Below are positions 1-6,186 of a stretch of DNA of 16,317 nucleotides, piece by piece. The stretch's first letter is position 1. The number at the start of each line of letters is the position of its first letter. The stretch comes from CAZJKO01 sp964546995. GTDB lineage: Bacteria > Bacillota_I > Bacilli_A > RF39 > UBA660. A program made the translations under genes and the position numbers. The notes below the pieces were generated by a model. It was not told the DNA's origin. It made no database searches and saw only the letters and a list, made by a program, of their open reading frames with translations. The stretch covers positions 1 through 16,317 of the forward strand of contig CAZJKO010000024.1 of assembly GCA_964546995.1 (NCBI GenBank), read 5' to 3'.

Positions 1-139
1 TCAAAGCCGTATCTTGACTTAAAACTTGCTTTTTTTCTCGATCCATACAAAAGTAGATACCCATCACAACCAGTGTAACCATACCGATAAGTAGTCCAAG
101 TGATAACCCTATTTTACCATAAAAATCTCGAAGTGACAT
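1..139 (-). CDS. N-terminal fragment of unidentified membrane-anchored protein (cut by left edge)
   Basis: A minus-strand frame opens at an ATG at 137-139 and stays open to the window edge (46 codons). An alternative ATG at 143-145 is in frame. I prefer the inner one because AAAGGAG ends only 2 nt from the outer ATG but 8 nt from the inner one. The fragment begins MSLRDFYGKIG and then has one strongly hydrophobic segment at about residues 9-31, followed by a charged stretch (MDREKK). That suggests a single N-terminal membrane anchor or uncleaved signal with the bulk of the protein off-window. It lies just downstream of the TasA-like gene on the same strand, but a terminator and a possible separate promoter sit between them. 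I do not recognise the family from this fragment. Confidence 0.55.
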   Translation of the reverse strand, partial: MSLRDFYGKIGLSLGLLIGMVTLVVMGIYFCMDREKKQVLSQDTAL

Positions 140-172
140 TTCCATCGCTCCTTTCATGAACAATACAAGCAT

Positions 173-201
173 ACTCTATTACTATTACGACAAAGTGACA
201 A
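173..201 (-). promoter_or_regulatory. Possible SigA promoter for the left-edge gene
   Basis: On the minus strand TTGTCA (196-201) is separated by 17 nt from TAGAGT (173-178). The predicted start near 166 leaves a short leader containing the AAAGGAG site of the left-edge gene. The -35 is good and the -10 only fair, and it overlaps the T-run of the preceding terminator. Confidence 0.35.
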
Positions 202-225
202 AAAGAGTGACAATTCAGTCACTCT
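198..225 (-). terminator. Rho-independent terminator after the TasA-like gene
   Basis: A perfect 8-bp inverted repeat, AGAGTGAC (204-211) and GTCACTCT (218-225), encloses a 6-nt loop. On the minus strand it is followed directly by TTTTTGTC. It begins 9 nt after the TGA stop of the surface-protein gene, in the right place and orientation for an intrinsic terminator. Confidence 0.85.
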
Positions 226-234
226 ATGTATGTA

Positions 235-1578
235 TCATTTATTAATCACAACCACAGCACGAGCACCTAAGCGTGGGAGATTGTCAGATCCTGGAACAGT
301 ACCTCCAGATCCATTATCATCGACAAATGGTGGGCTGAAGCAACCATAAGAATCTACAGCTATCGCCGAGTTCGATTCGTAACCTTGCATCGTCCAATAT
401 CCACCGTTTCCTCCATATTCTCCGCCTGTTACATTTACTGTCCCGCCAGAACTTGTTGAATCATATAAATAATTATTCATCCAGTTTGGACAGGATTGTG
501 GTTCTTCATACTTGCATCCTAAACTTTCCGCTTCTTGGACGGTGATCATTCGGGCCTTTCCCACTCGCTCTTCTAACGTATAGGCATTTTTATTACATGT
601 GAATCCGTTTGAAAGATCAAAGTAACATCCTGTAAACGCATTCGTCTTAAAAACCGTCGTTCCCATCGTGTACGTTTGATCGTTAACATTCGTCCATCCA
701 GCTGCTGCATTCTCTAGTGCAGGTAGTACCGTCAAAGGTCCTTTGCTATTATCTCCTCCATCGTACCACTTCGTTGCATAGATCGTATTCTCCCTTTGTT
801 GTAGTGTCAAAGTACCTTTCTCTTTATTCTCACTAATCACATGGAAATACTTTACATCACTATCGTTTACTTGATATTTCACAATCGTTCCAGGTGTATA
901 AGTTTCTGGAGCAGTTTCTATTTTGGTACACGTCTCTTCTTCTCCTGTAATACAATTCGTGGCATTGTACTCATACAAAGCTAATATGTTCTTATTTGTC
1001 TCACTTGGGCCTTTCTCTGCTTGCTGTTGTGATTGTGTTGCCACGACTCGGATCTTTGTTCTTAAAGTTGTTCCCATCACCTCATTTGTTGCATCAGAAC
1101 TAATCCATAGTCTTAAGTCGTAAGTAATGGTCTTGTTTCCATCAATCGTTCCACTATCTAAAATGCGATTTGGATTTTCTCCTAGTGTATTTAACAGCGC
1201 CATCGTTTTTGTTCCATCTTTTACTAGTTGATACTTTACTTTGGAATCACTCATTCTTACTTCATCTGTTTCTAAATCGATATCATCTAAATAGATCGTA
1301 TAGTCACTTGCTATATCACTATGGTTTTCCAAGGTAAAGTGGTATGGATCTAATGTCTCTCCTACTTCGTCCAACATAGGAACTGCTTTTTCACTGTTAA
1401 TCCCTACACTATTTTCATCGTTTAAAATTAATGATAATGTTCCCGCTTTTAACACATTCACCTTTGTTCCATTTAATTGTAAAGTGAACCATGCGTAAGT
1501 TCCTCCGATTACTACTATTAATATCAGTAATACACTCATTCCGATCATAAACAGTTTCTTTTTCTTGTTTTCTTTCAT
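235..1578 (-). CDS. SipW-type exported surface protein, TasA-like N-terminus with Cys-containing C-terminal domain
   Basis: A 447-aa secreted protein. Residues 1-8 are lysine-rich, residues 9-25 form a hydrophobic core, and GGTYAWFT follows at 25-32. This is the hallmark of SipW-cognate signal peptides of the TasA/camelysin group, which are cleaved by the SipW peptidase and used in biofilm fibres or cell-surface coats. Residues about 33-190 look like the TasA-like beta domain (HSDIASDYTIYL, TYDLRLW). The rest is a second region with paired cysteines (CITGEEETC, CYFDLSNGFTC, GCKYEEPQSC), a Gly-rich stretch, and an ending of the type GARAVVVINK seen in repeat-less surface proteins of gut Firmicutes. 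AAGGAGAGG lies 5-10 nt before the ATG. A strong terminator follows, so it is probably monocistronic. No sipW peptidase gene is in the window. The exact role of the C-terminal region is unknown to me. Confidence 0.8.
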   Translation of the reverse strand: MKENKKKKLFMIGMSVLLILIVVIGGTYAWFTLQLNGTKVNVLKAGTLSLILNDENSVGINSEKAVPMLDEVGETLDPYHFTLENHSDIASDYTIYLDDIDLETDEVRMSDSKVKYQLVKDGTKTMALLNTLGENPNRILDSGTIDGNKTITYDLRLWISSDATNEVMGTTLRTKIRVVATQSQQQAEKGPSETNKNILALYEYNATNCITGEEETCTKIETAPETYTPGTIVKYQVNDSDVKYFHVISENKEKGTLTLQQRENTIYATKWYDGGDNSKGPLTVLPALENAAAGWTNVNDQTYTMGTTVFKTNAFTGCYFDLSNGFTCNKNAYTLEERVGKARMITVQEAESLGCKYEEPQSCPNWMNNYLYDSTSSGGTVNVTGGEYGGNGGYWTMQGYESNSAIAVDSYGCFSPPFVDDNGSGGTVPGSDNLPRLGARAVVVINK

Positions 1579-1608
1579 ATGTACCTCTCCTTTTCTACTC
1601 TAATACTT

Positions 1609-1619
1609 ATTATAGTATA
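1609..1619 (-). promoter_or_regulatory. Possible -10 region for the TasA-like gene
   Basis: Overlapping TATACT (1614-1619) and TATAAT (1609-1614) on the minus strand lie about 30-40 nt before the ATG, downstream of a long A-rich tract that could act as an UP element. No recognisable -35 is present at 16-18 nt, so this is tentative. Confidence 0.3.
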
Positions 1620-1642
1620 ACTTTTTATCTTTTTTTATTTTA

Positions 1643-1661
1643 TCGATATTTTAGATATCGA
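1643..1661. repeat. Short perfect inverted repeat upstream of the TasA-like gene
   Basis: TCGATAT (1643-1649) and ATATCGA (1655-1661) form a 7-bp perfect inverted repeat with a 5-nt centre. It sits just upstream of the A-rich tract and possible -10 of the surface-protein gene and has no T-run on either strand. An operator fits better than a terminator. This is inference from position only. Confidence 0.35.
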
Positions 1662-1664
1662 GAC

Positions 1665-1798
1665 AACAAAAACATAGGATAAACCTACCCTGTATCATCC
1701 CACACAAAAGAAGTGACAATCTTTGTTTGTCTAGTAAGGTCTCTCCCCCCCACGCAATATTCAAGACCTGTTTTCATACTCGAACACTTCCCTTTACT
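1665..1798 (-). ncRNA. Candidate structured small RNA or long leader RNA
   Basis: The gene-free stretch between the kinase stop (1846) and the TasA-like start (1578) has the layout of an RNA gene on the minus strand. An extended -10 promoter (1805-1833) predicts a start near 1798. An outer stem pairs GAAGTG (from 1790-1785) with CACTTC (from 1715-1710). It encloses AGGTCT (1769-1764) paired with AGACCT (1742-1737) and GACAA (1731-1727) paired with TTGTC (1719-1715), a three-stem arrangement. The first inner loop carries seven consecutive G. The 3' end is GTAGG-TTTAT-CCTAT followed by GTTTTTG (1688-1668), resembling a short intrinsic terminator. It matches no riboswitch or small RNA I can recall. 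It could also be a leader of the TasA-like gene. A 30-codon frame (ATG at 1775-1777, stop at 1685-1687) overlaps it but has a weak ribosome site. Confidence 0.4.
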
Positions 1799-1804
1799 AT
1801 GACA

Positions 1805-1833
1805 AGTATACCATAAAGTTTAATATAGCACAA
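1805..1833 (-). promoter_or_regulatory. Extended -10 promoter driving the candidate RNA
   Basis: The minus strand shows TGGTATACT, an extended -10 with TATACT at 1805-1810. It is preceded after 17 nt by the weak -35 TTGTGC (1828-1833). It lies just past the histidine kinase stop codon and points into the structured region at 1665-1798. Confidence 0.5.
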
Positions 1834-1845
1834 TGACCAATTCTA

Positions 1846-3066
1846 TCAGCTCTTATAAAACTTAATACAAAACTCCGTTCCTTTGCCAACAATACTTCGT
1901 ACACTAATATCACCATTTTGTCGATCGATCACTTGTTTTGCCATATTGAGTCCAATACCAATCGATTCTTTACTGCTATCTTTGGCCCGATAGAAACGCT
2001 CAAAAATATGTTTAATATCTTCCTCTTTAATACCTTCACCTGTATCGGTAATAAAAATAGAAACATAAAGAGGATTATCCTGCCAAACAATTTCAATCAT
2101 ACCCTTTTCCCCAGTATGTTCATAAGCATTTTTCAAAATATTTAAAATAGCTTCTGTCGTCCACTGTAAATCACAAACGATCTTTGTATCCATCTTTCCC
2201 TTAAAAATGAGTTTTTGTTCCTTAAGTTCCATAGGTATTTTTAAAGGTTCTAAAGCATTTTTTACCAAATCGATAACCTTTACTTTTTCCTTCTTGAGTT
2301 GAATCGTTCCACTTTCTAACCTAGAAAGCTTCAAAAGAGATGTCACTAACCACTCAATCCGCTCTAACTGAATTTGATTCTTAGCAAGAAACTCTTTTCG
2401 CTTCTTTTTATCTAAATGATCATCCTCTAAAAGATTGTTAATCATGTACATACTAGTAAGAGGAGTCTTTAATTGATGAGAAATATCAGATAAAGTCTCT
2501 TCTAAGTATTTCTTATCTTTCTTCATATTCTCATTCTGTTCCCGTAACTTGTTTGTAATCTTGTAAACATCGTTCTTTAAAGTAGCAAATGTTCCCTCTT
2601 CATACTCCTTAATATTAAACGTATACTGATCATTCAAAACATCATGAATATAAAGATTTACTTTATCGAGTTTTTTATAAAATTTGCGTATATGATATAA
2701 ATAACAACAACTAAGGACAATAAATATCAGGAAGAAAAACACAAGATGACAAATAAATACTTTATTTTTTAATCCATCAACAGCAACAAAATCCGATAGA
2801 CTCTTCTCATGAATCCCATACTTTTCTAAAACATCATACCCTTTATCAGGATTTTTTTGATAATCGACTAAAGCACGAATCAATTCATCTTCCTGAAAAG
2901 AATCCAGTTCCAAAACATTTTGAATCATTGATGCTTGTTGCTTAAGCATTTGTTCGGATAAAAAGTGAATCGTTATTTTCATCGATACAAACGATAAAAG
3001 AAAAAGGCAAAGAGAAAGAACAATCCACTGTTTTACTAACTTTTGAAATTCGCGACTTTCTATCAT
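1846..3066 (-). CDS. Sensor histidine kinase of a two-component system
   Basis: A 406-aa membrane histidine kinase. Transmembrane segments lie at about residues 13-35 and 102-124, flanking a roughly 65-residue extracytoplasmic sensor loop. A HAMP/coiled linker follows (about 125-190). The dimerisation box SDISHQLKTPL carries the phospho-accepting His197. The catalytic domain has the N-box around Asn313 (NILKNAYEH), the G1 box DTGEGI (341-346), the F-box FERFYR (355-360) and a G2 box GIGIGL (about 368-373), so all motifs needed for activity are present. Its ATG overlaps the TGA of the upstream response regulator gene by 4 nt (ATGA), showing translational coupling. The signal is unknown. There is no adjacent ABC exporter of the BceAB type, so a peptide-antibiotic sensing role cannot be argued from context. 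The family is OmpR-associated. Confidence 0.93.
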   Translation of the reverse strand: MIESREFQKLVKQWIVLSLCLFLLSFVSMKITIHFLSEQMLKQQASMIQNVLELDSFQEDELIRALVDYQKNPDKGYDVLEKYGIHEKSLSDFVAVDGLKNKVFICHLVFFFLIFIVLSCCYLYHIRKFYKKLDKVNLYIHDVLNDQYTFNIKEYEEGTFATLKNDVYKITNKLREQNENMKKDKKYLEETLSDISHQLKTPLTSMYMINNLLEDDHLDKKKRKEFLAKNQIQLERIEWLVTSLLKLSRLESGTIQLKKEKVKVIDLVKNALEPLKIPMELKEQKLIFKGKMDTKIVCDLQWTTEAILNILKNAYEHTGEKGMIEIVWQDNPLYVSIFITDTGEGIKEEDIKHIFERFYRAKDSSKESIGIGLNMAKQVIDRQNGDISVRSIVGKGTEFCIKFYKS

Positions 3067-3749
3067 TCTATCACCACTTTATATCCGATTCCTCGAACAG
3101 TTTCAATAATCTCTGGATGTTCTTTATCCGTCTCGATTTTTTCCCGCAAACGCTTAATGTAAACCGTTAATGTATTGTCGTTGACATACTCTTCATTGAC
3201 ATCCCAAATATCTGCTAAAATCTGTTCTCTTGTAAACACTTGATTAGGATTGAGAGCAAGAATTAATAAAATCTTATATTCTAAAGCCGTAAGAAAGACA
3301 TCTCTTCCTTGTTTTGTCACTTTCGCTTGTTTAATATCGATGACGACATCTTTTATTTTAATCGTATTAAGATCTACGGTAGATTGTTTACTTCTTCTTA
3401 ATACACGTTTAATACGGGATAAAAGTTCTCTTGCCTTAAATGGTTTGGTAATGTAGTCATCCGCTCCCATATCAAGCCCCATGACAATACTAACTTCATC
3501 ATCGACGGCAGTCAAAAAGATAACAGGAATATCGCATTTCTCTTTCATCTTTTGATAAAGATCAAAACCATTGCCATCAGGTAATCCTAAATCAAGTAAA
3601 GCAAGATCAAAAGAAGAAGTATCTTCGAATCTCAAAAGAGCACTTTTAATAGAATTAGCCAAAACAACTTCAAATCCTTCTTGTACTAAATAGTATTCAA
3701 GCCCCATACTAATCGTTTGATCATCTTCTACAACCAATATCTTTGCCAT
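3063..3749 (-). CDS. OmpR/PhoB-family response regulator
   Basis: A 228-aa response regulator. I start at the ATG at 3747-3749 (MAKILVVEDD), which has GGGTGA about 5 nt upstream, rather than at the in-frame ATG 18 nt earlier, which has no ribosome site. The receiver domain (about 1-115) has the acidic pair Asp9/Asp10, the phospho-acceptor Asp53 (LLDLGLPDG), Thr80 (FLTAVDD) and Lys102 (ITKPF). The C-terminal winged helix-turn-helix (about 130-228) ends in the typical YVNDNTLTVYIKRLREKIE and VRGIGYKVV motifs. It is the partner of the downstream kinase, with which it overlaps by 4 nt. The target genes are not evident. A short TGTCA-N4-TGACA repeat upstream could be its own operator (inference). 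Confidence 0.95.
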   Translation of the reverse strand: MAKILVVEDDQTISMGLEYYLVQEGFEVVLANSIKSALLRFEDTSSFDLALLDLGLPDGNGFDLYQKMKEKCDIPVIFLTAVDDEVSIVMGLDMGADDYITKPFKARELLSRIKRVLRRSKQSTVDLNTIKIKDVVIDIKQAKVTKQGRDVFLTALEYKILLILALNPNQVFTREQILADIWDVNEEYVNDNTLTVYIKRLREKIETDKEHPEIIETVRGIGYKVVIE

Positions 3750-3801
3750 AATTTCACCCAATTTCATTATACAATAGATTCGACTTTCTTAAATGAACAA
3801 A

Positions 3802-3816
3802 TTGTCACACTTGACA
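3802..3816. repeat. Inverted repeat TGTCA-N4-TGACA upstream of the response regulator
   Basis: TGTCA and TGACA arms around a short spacer lie about 55-65 nt before the response regulator ATG. The second arm overlaps a plus-strand TTGACA (3811-3816). Spacing and position suit a regulator site, possibly autoregulation, but the arms are only 5 bp and could be chance. Confidence 0.25.
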
Positions 3817-3885
3817 GAATAATTCTATTTTATAAATTTGATGCATCTTTCTATTTCATTGGAGAAAAAAATATGAATCATTTTA

Positions 3886-3921
3886 ATATAAAAAAGATCG
3901 ATTACGATGATATCGATCTTT
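3886..3921 (-). terminator. Terminator-like hairpin in the leader of the two-component operon
   Basis: A perfect 10-bp inverted repeat, AAAGATCGAT (3893-3902) and ATCGATCTTT (3912-3921), has a 9-nt loop. On the minus strand the stem is followed by a T-rich tract (CTTTTTTATATT), as in an intrinsic terminator. It lies downstream of the promoter at 4081-4109 and upstream of the response regulator. It could end a roughly 190-nt RNA or act as an attenuator for the operon. Confidence 0.6.
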
Positions 3922-4074
3922 CTTATAGATTATTGAGAAAATAATCATTACCCTCATTTAATTTAAGCCAAAATACATAATTTATTTTTTGACAACATGC
4001 GGGAAGTTACTTCTTTTGAAAAAAATTTTTTTAACTTCTCGTTCCTTTTGTGTGGAATAATTTAGCTCAAATTA
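3922..4074 (-). other. Gene-free leader or small-RNA region
   Basis: No credible protein gene lies between 3750 and 4269. On the minus strand a promoter at 4081-4109 would produce an RNA covering this stretch. It contains a 7-bp stem, GAAGTTA (4003-4009) with TAACTTC (4032-4038), enclosing an A-run/T-run palindrome, and ends at the hairpin at 3886-3921. Tiny frames exist, for example a 21-codon ATG frame preceded by GAGGG, but none is convincing. It is either a small RNA or the 5' leader of the two-component operon. Confidence 0.35.
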
Positions 4075-4080
4075 CCTAAG

Positions 4081-4109
4081 ATTCTATCATTTATTATCCA
4101 TTTTGACAA
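4081..4109 (-). promoter_or_regulatory. SigA-type promoter upstream of the two-component operon
   Basis: The minus strand shows TTGTCA (4104-4109), a 17-nt spacer and TAGAAT (4081-4086), each one mismatch from consensus. It lies just past the terminator of the preceding operon. The predicted start near 4074 would leave a leader of about 325 nt before the response regulator ATG. Confidence 0.6.
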
Positions 4110-4127
4110 GTTTTTTTATCGTTTTTC

Positions 4128-4155
4128 ATTGAAAAAGCCCCATAAATCGGGACTT
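4128..4155 (-). terminator. Rho-independent terminator closing the long envelope operon
   Basis: The stem arms are AAGCCCC (4135-4141) and GGGACTT (4149-4155), a 7-bp stem with one G-U pair and a 7-nt loop. On the minus strand it is followed by TTTTTC. It lies about 115 nt after the stop of the PF06541 gene and just before the next promoter. Confidence 0.75.
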
Positions 4156-4269
4156 TAATTAGATTATCTTATTTTTTATCAATACGGGACGTTATCTCTG
4201 AATTTAACGACTTCTTTCTATCATTATCAAAAGAATACCATAATTATGATCTTATGACAAGAAACAAAT

Positions 4270-4989
4270 TTATCTTTTTTTCTTTCGTTTATCTCTAGTA
4301 TCATTAACTAGTTTTCTTGCCTTTTGAAACACATCATGCCCTTTATTCGAAGAAGCACCTGGGAAAGCATTTAAAAGACGACGCTTAAAGAAACGGTTTT
4401 TAGAAAGACGATCTCTTACTTTATGAGTAATGACTTCTGTTGCATCTTTCAGTTTAATAAATGAAGCATCTTTACTTAATTGGAAAATGATAATCGTCGA
4501 TAAAATAACATCCGCAATTAAAATAAGCGCAAGAACAATCGATACGACAATTAAAACAGTAGATGGAACTTTTAAAAGCAATTTAGAAATAGGAGGATTC
4601 AAAATGTACATAAGGAAAAGACCCAACAGTCCAAAAAGAATTCCGTTATATAGACAAACTCTCCCATTTAAATTAAATTTCTTTTCAGAATAATCCCACC
4701 ATCTTGCATGAAACAGTTTTTCCATAATGTAACTAGTAACGTATTCTAGTATCATGGAAATAATGACAGCCATGATAAAAAGGGCAAGTGGATCATTTAA
4801 ATATTTTTTCAGAAAAAAGATCATCAAAATGGCTGCCGTTCCATAAATAGGACAGTAAGGACCAATTAAAAAACCACGGTTTAAGACAAGTTTCTTTTCA
4901 TAACAGGTACATCCTACTAATTCTGCAAACCATCCGATCATCGAATAAATAAAGAAAAGAAGAAAATAAAAACAAATAGCATAAAACAT
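4270..4989 (-). CDS. PF06541-type membrane protein ('ABC-transporter type IV' / CmpB family)
   Basis: A 239-aa polytopic membrane protein with about five hydrophobic segments within residues 1-165, followed by a basic cytoplasmic tail (ending DKRKKKR). The motifs YSMIGWFAELVG, RGFLIGPYCPIYG and LEYVTSYIMEKLFHARWWDYS are characteristic of the PF06541 family, annotated as putative ABC-transporter type IV though its function is not established. I start at the ATG at 4987-4989. An upstream in-frame TTG (4998) directly abuts AAGGAG and so is too close, while the ATG is spaced 9 nt from it. That ribosome site overlaps the TAA stop of the amidase gene, so it is the last gene of the operon. No ATPase gene accompanies it. 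Confidence 0.8.
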   Translation of the reverse strand: MFYAICFYFLLFFIYSMIGWFAELVGCTCYEKKLVLNRGFLIGPYCPIYGTAAILMIFFLKKYLNDPLALFIMAVIISMILEYVTSYIMEKLFHARWWDYSEKKFNLNGRVCLYNGILFGLLGLFLMYILNPPISKLLLKVPSTVLIVVSIVLALILIADVILSTIIIFQLSKDASFIKLKDATEVITHKVRDRLSKNRFFKRRLLNAFPGASSNKGHDVFQKARKLVNDTRDKRKKKR

Positions 4990-5002
4990 AATATTCAACT
5001 CC

Positions 5003-6166
5003 TTAAGAATAATAAGAAATGATCGTCTCCGCTAAATTGCGACCGATCTTTTGGATATTTTGAACGATCCAAGTCGCATCATCAAAATTATCGTGAAACG
5101 CTACTTCAATCAAAATGCCATGATTGACATTTTCAGGATTGGTCTCTGCAAGCGGAATCGTAAGCGAACTAAATTTAACACCACGATTTCCTGTTTTTTT
5201 ATAATAAATGGAAAACAAATTGTTTTGTAAAAGTTCCGCAAGTTCTAAAGTGATTTCATCTTGATCATCGTAGATCCACGTTTCAATTCCCGTATGGCTC
5301 CCTTTAGCACTTTCAGAACTCGAATTCGAATGAATCGCCAGATGCAAATCGACATCGTACTTTCTAGAGTCCTTTATGGCTTCTTTATAAGAAGAAATCC
5401 GTTTTTGATAAATCACTTCATATCCTTCTTTTTTTAAGACTTCGTACACAGTATCAGCAATTTTATGCATCATTTCTTTCTCCGTTGTATACCCTGCTTT
5501 CTCTACTCCTTCATTCTCATCTTGAGTCGAAGGAGACAAATAAATGACAGGCGTTGTCGACTTGACATCGTATTGAAAGACCGAAACATCACTTGGAACA
5601 TAGCCATCTTTATAAGCAATGGCTTTAATCGTCATCGTCTGAGTTAAATCGATTCGCTCTCCTCGATACAAAGGTGATTTTTCAGTAGGATCTTTTCCAT
5701 CTAGGGTATAGCGAATTTCACTATCTTTAGTGAAAGTAGTTAAAACGATACTCTTTCGTCCCGCAACAGGACCACTTTCTCTCGTCGAGGTAACATTTCT
5801 AACTTTCCATCGTTTCTTTCCCCATGACGTCTTAAGCGTATCTGATTTCACTTTTCCCATCTTTCCTTGAGCCACAACTTCGATGAAAATCTCATCGTCA
5901 TCATCTAACGCAAGATCATCAACATCGATAAATGCATCTTTCGTCGAATCTTGAAACAACGTATCCCCTTCTTGATTTTTAATCGTTACGTCATATCGAG
6001 AAGCATTCTTATTCGTTTCGTAAAAAACACGGTTTTCTACTCCATCATCGTACTGGAATCGAGTAAAGGATAAAATCTTAAAATCAGATAACTTCGTCGC
6101 TTCGTAATATAGATAAAGAAATGGAAGAAAACAAACCAAAAAAAGAATTAAACCAACTTTTTTCAT
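5003..6166 (-). CDS. Membrane-anchored N-acetylmuramoyl-L-alanine amidase (Amidase_3) with chitobiase C-terminal-like domain
   Basis: A 387-aa protein expected to cut the amide bond between MurNAc and the stem peptide outside the cell. Residues 1-20 form an N-terminal membrane anchor. About 35-125 is a fibronectin-like or unassigned region. About 130-200 is a chitobiase/beta-hexosaminidase C-terminal-like domain (IRYTLDGKDPTEKSPLY, TIKAIAYKDGY). From 206 onward is Amidase_3. Zinc/catalytic candidates are Glu229 (TEKEMM), His279 (LAIHSNS) and Glu354 (ILIEVAFHDN). The usual first zinc His of the DPGHGG loop is replaced by SPSTQ (211-215), a variant I know from some phage and Firmicutes amidases. 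I choose the ATG at 6164-6166, which is 8 nt from GGTGA, rather than the GTG at 6181, which overlaps that site. It lies a few nt after pmbA in the same operon. Confidence 0.87.
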   Translation of the reverse strand: MKKVGLILFLVCFLPFLYLYYEATKLSDFKILSFTRFQYDDGVENRVFYETNKNASRYDVTIKNQEGDTLFQDSTKDAFIDVDDLALDDDDEIFIEVVAQGKMGKVKSDTLKTSWGKKRWKVRNVTSTRESGPVAGRKSIVLTTFTKDSEIRYTLDGKDPTEKSPLYRGERIDLTQTMTIKAIAYKDGYVPSDVSVFQYDVKSTTPVIYLSPSTQDENEGVEKAGYTTEKEMMHKIADTVYEVLKKEGYEVIYQKRISSYKEAIKDSRKYDVDLHLAIHSNSSSESAKGSHTGIETWIYDDQDEITLELAELLQNNLFSIYYKKTGNRGVKFSSLTIPLAETNPENVNHGILIEVAFHDNFDDATWIVQNIQKIGRNLAETIISYYS

Positions 6167-6186
6167 ACATCTTTTCACCACTTATC

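Noticed and set aside
1685..1777. A 30-codon minus-strand frame in the candidate RNA
   Set aside because: The ribosome site is weak, the frame crosses a G7 run and all three stems, and the product is not recognisable. RNA structure is the simpler reading.
3766..3771. TATAAT just before the response regulator
   Set aside because: Transcription would start at about 3759, inside the ribosome binding site, and there is no -35 at the right distance.
3873..3944. A 23-codon plus-strand frame with GGAG ribosome site and upstream TTGACA
   Set aside because: Its middle is the perfect inverted repeat at 3893-3921, whose terminator-like form on the minus strand explains the sequence better. The -10 is poor and the peptide resembles no known family.
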